Positions 5,778 through 7,082 of a DNA stretch of 7,082 bases are shown in pieces. Origin of the DNA: Desulfobacteraceae bacterium (GTDB lineage Bacteria; Desulfobacterota; Desulfobacteria; Desulfobacterales; JAABPS01); NCBI GenBank assembly GCA_011391835.1, contig JAABPS010000142.1, forward strand, positions 1-7,082. Direction: 5' to 3'. The notes beneath the pieces were generated by a model. The model worked only from the letters and a program-made list of their open reading frames with translations. It was not told where the DNA came from and ran no database searches. The translations under genes and the position numbers were made by a program. Every line of letters starts with the position of its first letter. Within the stretch, counting starts at the first letter, position 1.

Positions 5778-6663
5778 TTATGGCAGAGAAAATATGTACG
5801 AAAAAGCAATTGTTACCTTTATCGATATTCTAGGGTTTAGTGATCTTGTTAAACGATCTAAACCAGAAGCTATCAACAAAGCTCTCGATGCAGTTGAACA
5901 ATCAACTTCACCGGTAATATTGGATGATAAGCCTGAAAAGGATGATCATGCTGAGGTTTTGTCTTTCTCAGACTCCATCGTCCGAATTCGAAAAATAGAA
6001 ACAGCCGCCAATAAAAAATATCAATCAGGGCTACTGTTTCAGGAATTAATTAGCTTAGTACATGTCCAAGGTGAATTGATAGATTTCGATATCATAATTA
6101 GGGGAGGAGTAACAATCGGTGATATTTGCTTCTCAAAAGGTCGCGTTTTTGGTCCTGGACTGATAGACGCTTATGAACTTGAGAGCAAATATGCTCTATA
6201 TCCAAGAATTGTAATTAATCCTTGTCTAATTCAAGAGTACAAAACGAACAAATTGCTTAAAGCAACTTGGCATACACTCGAAGATGAGTTCGAAATAGTT
6301 GGTAGTTTGCTTAAGCAAGGCGATGATGGCATGTGGTTTATCGACTATGCTACAGCTTTAGAGCAGGAACTCGATGAGCAAGAAATGTATCCTATCTTCC
6401 TTAGAAGGCACAAGGAAGTGATTCTTTCTGGGGCTAAGAACCATGTGCAATTAAATTCTGTTTTAAGGAAATTCGTGTGGATGGCAAATTATCACAATCA
6501 AATTGTCAATGGACTTCGTAATGAAGCTTTTGAGAGATATGATTTAGATAAGGATGACTTTTTAATAAAATCTCAGGAAATACCAGCATTACAATACTTA
6601 GAGCCATAACAATTCACTGGTGCTGACCCGGCCAAAAAGCGGTCGGGTCGCACAGTTCAGTCG
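5778..6663 (+). mobile_element. Integron-type gene cassette with one ORF
   Basis: The unit starts after G5777 as TTATGGC and ends at G6663. The end sequence GCCATAAC (6603-6610) is the exact 8-bp complement of GTTATGGC (5777-5784). Circularising the unit would therefore rebuild a fully paired R''/R' box, which is the defining property of an integron cassette. The single ORF starts 16 nt inside the left edge and its stop codon lies within the R'' box, the compact layout usual for cassettes. The insert is more AT-rich than the operon to its left. No integrase, attI or upstream attC is visible, so it may belong to an array extending rightward or be a secondary-site insertion. Confidence 0.7.
5794..6609 (+). 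CDS. Nucleotidyl-cyclase-fold protein, possible signalling or defence
   Basis: This 271-aa protein resembles the class III adenylate/guanylate cyclase homology domain. Block 1 is FIDILGF (9-15), with Asp11 at the first metal-Asp position. Block 2 is FSDS (58-61), with Asp60 at the second. RGGVTIGD (103-110) matches the RIGIHTG strand, and FGPGLIDAYELES (119-131) matches the GDTVNxAxRLES helix. In that helix the Asn and Arg that stabilise the transition state in canonical cyclases align with Ile124 and Glu128. The enzyme may therefore be divergent, use another chemistry, or only bind nucleotide. PRIVI (137-141) follows. The C-terminal ~110 residues are helical and unrecognised. There is no membrane segment or signal peptide. 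The start has only a weak purine-rich ribosome site. It is the sole gene of its cassette. A Pycsar-like cyclase is possible but no effector gene adjoins it. Confidence 0.7.
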   Translation: MYEKAIVTFIDILGFSDLVKRSKPEAINKALDAVEQSTSPVILDDKPEKDDHAEVLSFSDSIVRIRKIETAANKKYQSGLLFQELISLVHVQGELIDFDIIIRGGVTIGDICFSKGRVFGPGLIDAYELESKYALYPRIVINPCLIQEYKTNKLLKATWHTLEDEFEIVGSLLKQGDDGMWFIDYATALEQELDEQEMYPIFLRRHKEVILSGAKNHVQLNSVLRKFVWMANYHNQIVNGLRNEAFERYDLDKDDFLIKSQEIPALQYLEP

Positions 6664-6669
6664 TTGTCG
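6603..6669 (+). repeat. attC-like integron recombination site
   Basis: The order of parts is R'' CCATAAC (6604-6610), spacer AATTC (6611-6615), L'' ACTGGTGCTGACCCG (6616-6630), loop region, L' CGGGTCGCACAGT (6644-6656), spacer TCAGTC (6657-6662) and R' GTTGTCG (6663-6669). The L'' and L' arms are complementary except for one extra G and one extra T in L''; such unpaired bases give attC sites their strand polarity. The inner stem is GACCCGGCC/GGTCGGGTC. The AATTC spacer is the same as in the classic aadA-type attC. The predicted exchange point is G6663|T6664. The R boxes depart from strict RYYYAAC/GTTRRRY. Confidence 0.7.
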
Positions 6670-6721
6670 AGGACGCTTCGCGCACTCGACAACTTCGCTG
6701 CGGATGCCAGCGGAGTTGTCC
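6664..6721. repeat. 52-bp gene-less attC-like unit
   Basis: GTTGTCGAG (6663-6671) is perfectly complementary to CTCGACAAC (6685-6693). That is the same start-versus-R'' relation seen in the preceding cassette. GACAACTTCGCTG (6688-6700) pairs with CAGCGGAGTTGTC (6708-6720) at 12 of 13 positions across a 7-nt loop. The next GTT is at 6715. The segment 6664-6715 could be a mini-cassette with no gene, a deleted attC, or simply a double hairpin acting as a transcript end. Its R''-to-R' distance (35 bp) is shorter than known functional attC sites. Confidence 0.4.
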
Positions 6722-6752
6722 TAAATAAAATGCCAAAATAATAATGAATCAA

Positions 6753-6781
6753 TTGACTACTTCCCAATGACTTGATATGCT
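6753..6781 (+). promoter_or_regulatory. Sigma-70-like promoter of the methyltransferase gene
   Basis: The -35 is TTGACT (6753-6758, five of six consensus). A 17-nt spacer follows, then the -10 TATGCT (6776-6781, four of six), preceded by an extended -10 TGA. Transcription would start about 7 nt after the -10, at or next to the ATG at 6788, giving a leaderless or nearly leaderless mRNA. Confidence 0.55.
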
Positions 6782-6787
6782 TTTGTC

Positions 6788-7082
6788 ATGTTTGAAAAAC
6801 GTAAAATATCTAATAAATTCTCTCTTACAGAGGACATTGTCCTTTATCCCGGCGATTGTTTAAAGCTTTTGGAAACTATCCCTGCGGAATCGTTAAAACT
6901 CGTTGTAACATCGCCACCATACAATATAGGTAAGGAATATGAAAAGCGGCTCAAGCTGGAATCATACATTGAGCAGCAATCAGCGGTTATTCATGAGTGC
7001 GTAAGATGCCTTTCACCGCACGGAAGCATCTGCTGGCAGGTTGGGAATTACGTTGATAATGGTGCCATTATCCCTCTTGATA
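6788..7082 (+). CDS. DNA methyltransferase (N4/N6 class), 3' end cut off
   Basis: 98 residues are visible and the frame is open to the window edge. TSPPYN (41-46) is motif IV, the catalytic S/D/N-PP-Y loop of amino-methyltransferases. It is preceded by LYPGDCLKLLETIP, the usual entry strand of the N6_N4_Mtase (PF01555) family. Having motif IV near the N-terminus suggests the beta-class arrangement, with the AdoMet-binding FxGxG expected later, outside the window. A Ser in SPPY is common in N4-cytosine enzymes but also occurs in N6-adenine enzymes, so the target base is open. The start is ATG 6788: an in-frame TGA at 6773 leaves no upstream alternative and there is no Shine-Dalgarno. It would modify host DNA as part of a restriction-modification system or as an orphan. 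It may be the next cassette of the array. Confidence 0.88.
   Translation, partial: MFEKRKISNKFSLTEDIVLYPGDCLKLLETIPAESLKLVVTSPPYNIGKEYEKRLKLESYIEQQSAVIHECVRCLSPHGSICWQVGNYVDNGAIIPLD

Larger units (their letters stand above)
5206..5793. other. 588-nt gene-poor region with repeats
   Basis: No convincing coding sequence occurs here on either strand. The short frames that exist run through repeat DNA and have no ribosome site. From left to right it holds GGGTTC repeats with a GC hairpin (5272-5331), a small extra GATTG/CAATC hairpin (5493-5507), a clover-like 96-bp element (5514-5609), an AT-rich tract, a long inverted repeat (5721-5764) and the left edge of the cassette-like unit (5777). No integron integrase, whole or degraded, was found in it. 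Confidence 0.7.

Noticed and set aside
5794..6609. Firm call as a Pycsar (PycC) system
   Set aside because: No TM or TIR effector gene adjoins it in the 470 nt visible downstream or in the region upstream, and two catalytic positions deviate. Only cyclase-fold similarity is supported.
6604..6721. A single 118-bp attC using R' at 6715
   Set aside because: ATAAC/GTTGT and CTGG/CCAG do pair, but the 66-bp site ending at 6669 has far better L''/L' arms and canonical spacers.
1..7082. CRISPR array, tRNA or rRNA genes
   Set aside because: No regularly spaced direct repeats and no tRNA- or rRNA-like conserved segments were seen on either strand.

Overview
The window looks like a bacterial chromosome segment of moderate GC that becomes AT-rich in its last third. 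It holds a conventional metabolic region on the left and mobile, accessory DNA on the right. Gene content and the ATTGCGA/GCAATCT-type dispersed repeat suggest an anaerobic, Desulfobacterota-like bacterium. That taxonomic guess is weak, because no marker gene is present.

Left part (1-2142): the 3' portion of a 12-TM major facilitator transporter (+), then a convergent PlsC-type acyltransferase (-), a divergent AT-rich intergenic region, and a 46-aa zinc-ribbon microprotein (+).

Middle part (2314-5205): four co-directional genes with gaps of 15-33 nt, probably one operon. They encode a FabG-like SDR oxidoreductase, an SMP-30/gluconolactonase-type lactonase, an NT5C-like HAD phosphatase and a small exported, possibly lipid-anchored protein of unknown function. 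The SDR and lactonase would fit oxidation of a sugar or cyclic alcohol to a lactone followed by ring opening. The other two have no obvious link to this.

A 588-nt stretch (5206-5793) has no credible gene. It carries short GGGTTC repeats, a 96-bp clover-like nested inverted repeat of the small non-autonomous (MITE) kind, and a 16-bp-arm inverted repeat.

Right part (5777-7082): the main find. The gene at 5794-6609 encodes a nucleotidyl-cyclase-fold protein of the FIDILGF...FSDS...RGG type. It sits in a unit with the boundaries of an integron gene cassette. The unit begins G|TTATGGC 16 nt before the start codon, and its stop codon lies inside GCCATAAC, the exact complement of that start. A 66-bp attC-like site follows, with paired R and L arms, unpaired bases in one arm, and R' = GTTGTCG. 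Next comes a 52-bp gene-less unit with the same complementary-end logic, then another GTT (6715). A type II DNA methyltransferase gene then starts at 6788 and runs off the window, behind a good sigma-70-like promoter that seems to give a leaderless mRNA. No integrase or attI is visible. Together this suggests a chromosomal integron array, or cassettes inserted at a secondary site, carrying possible defence or signalling genes.
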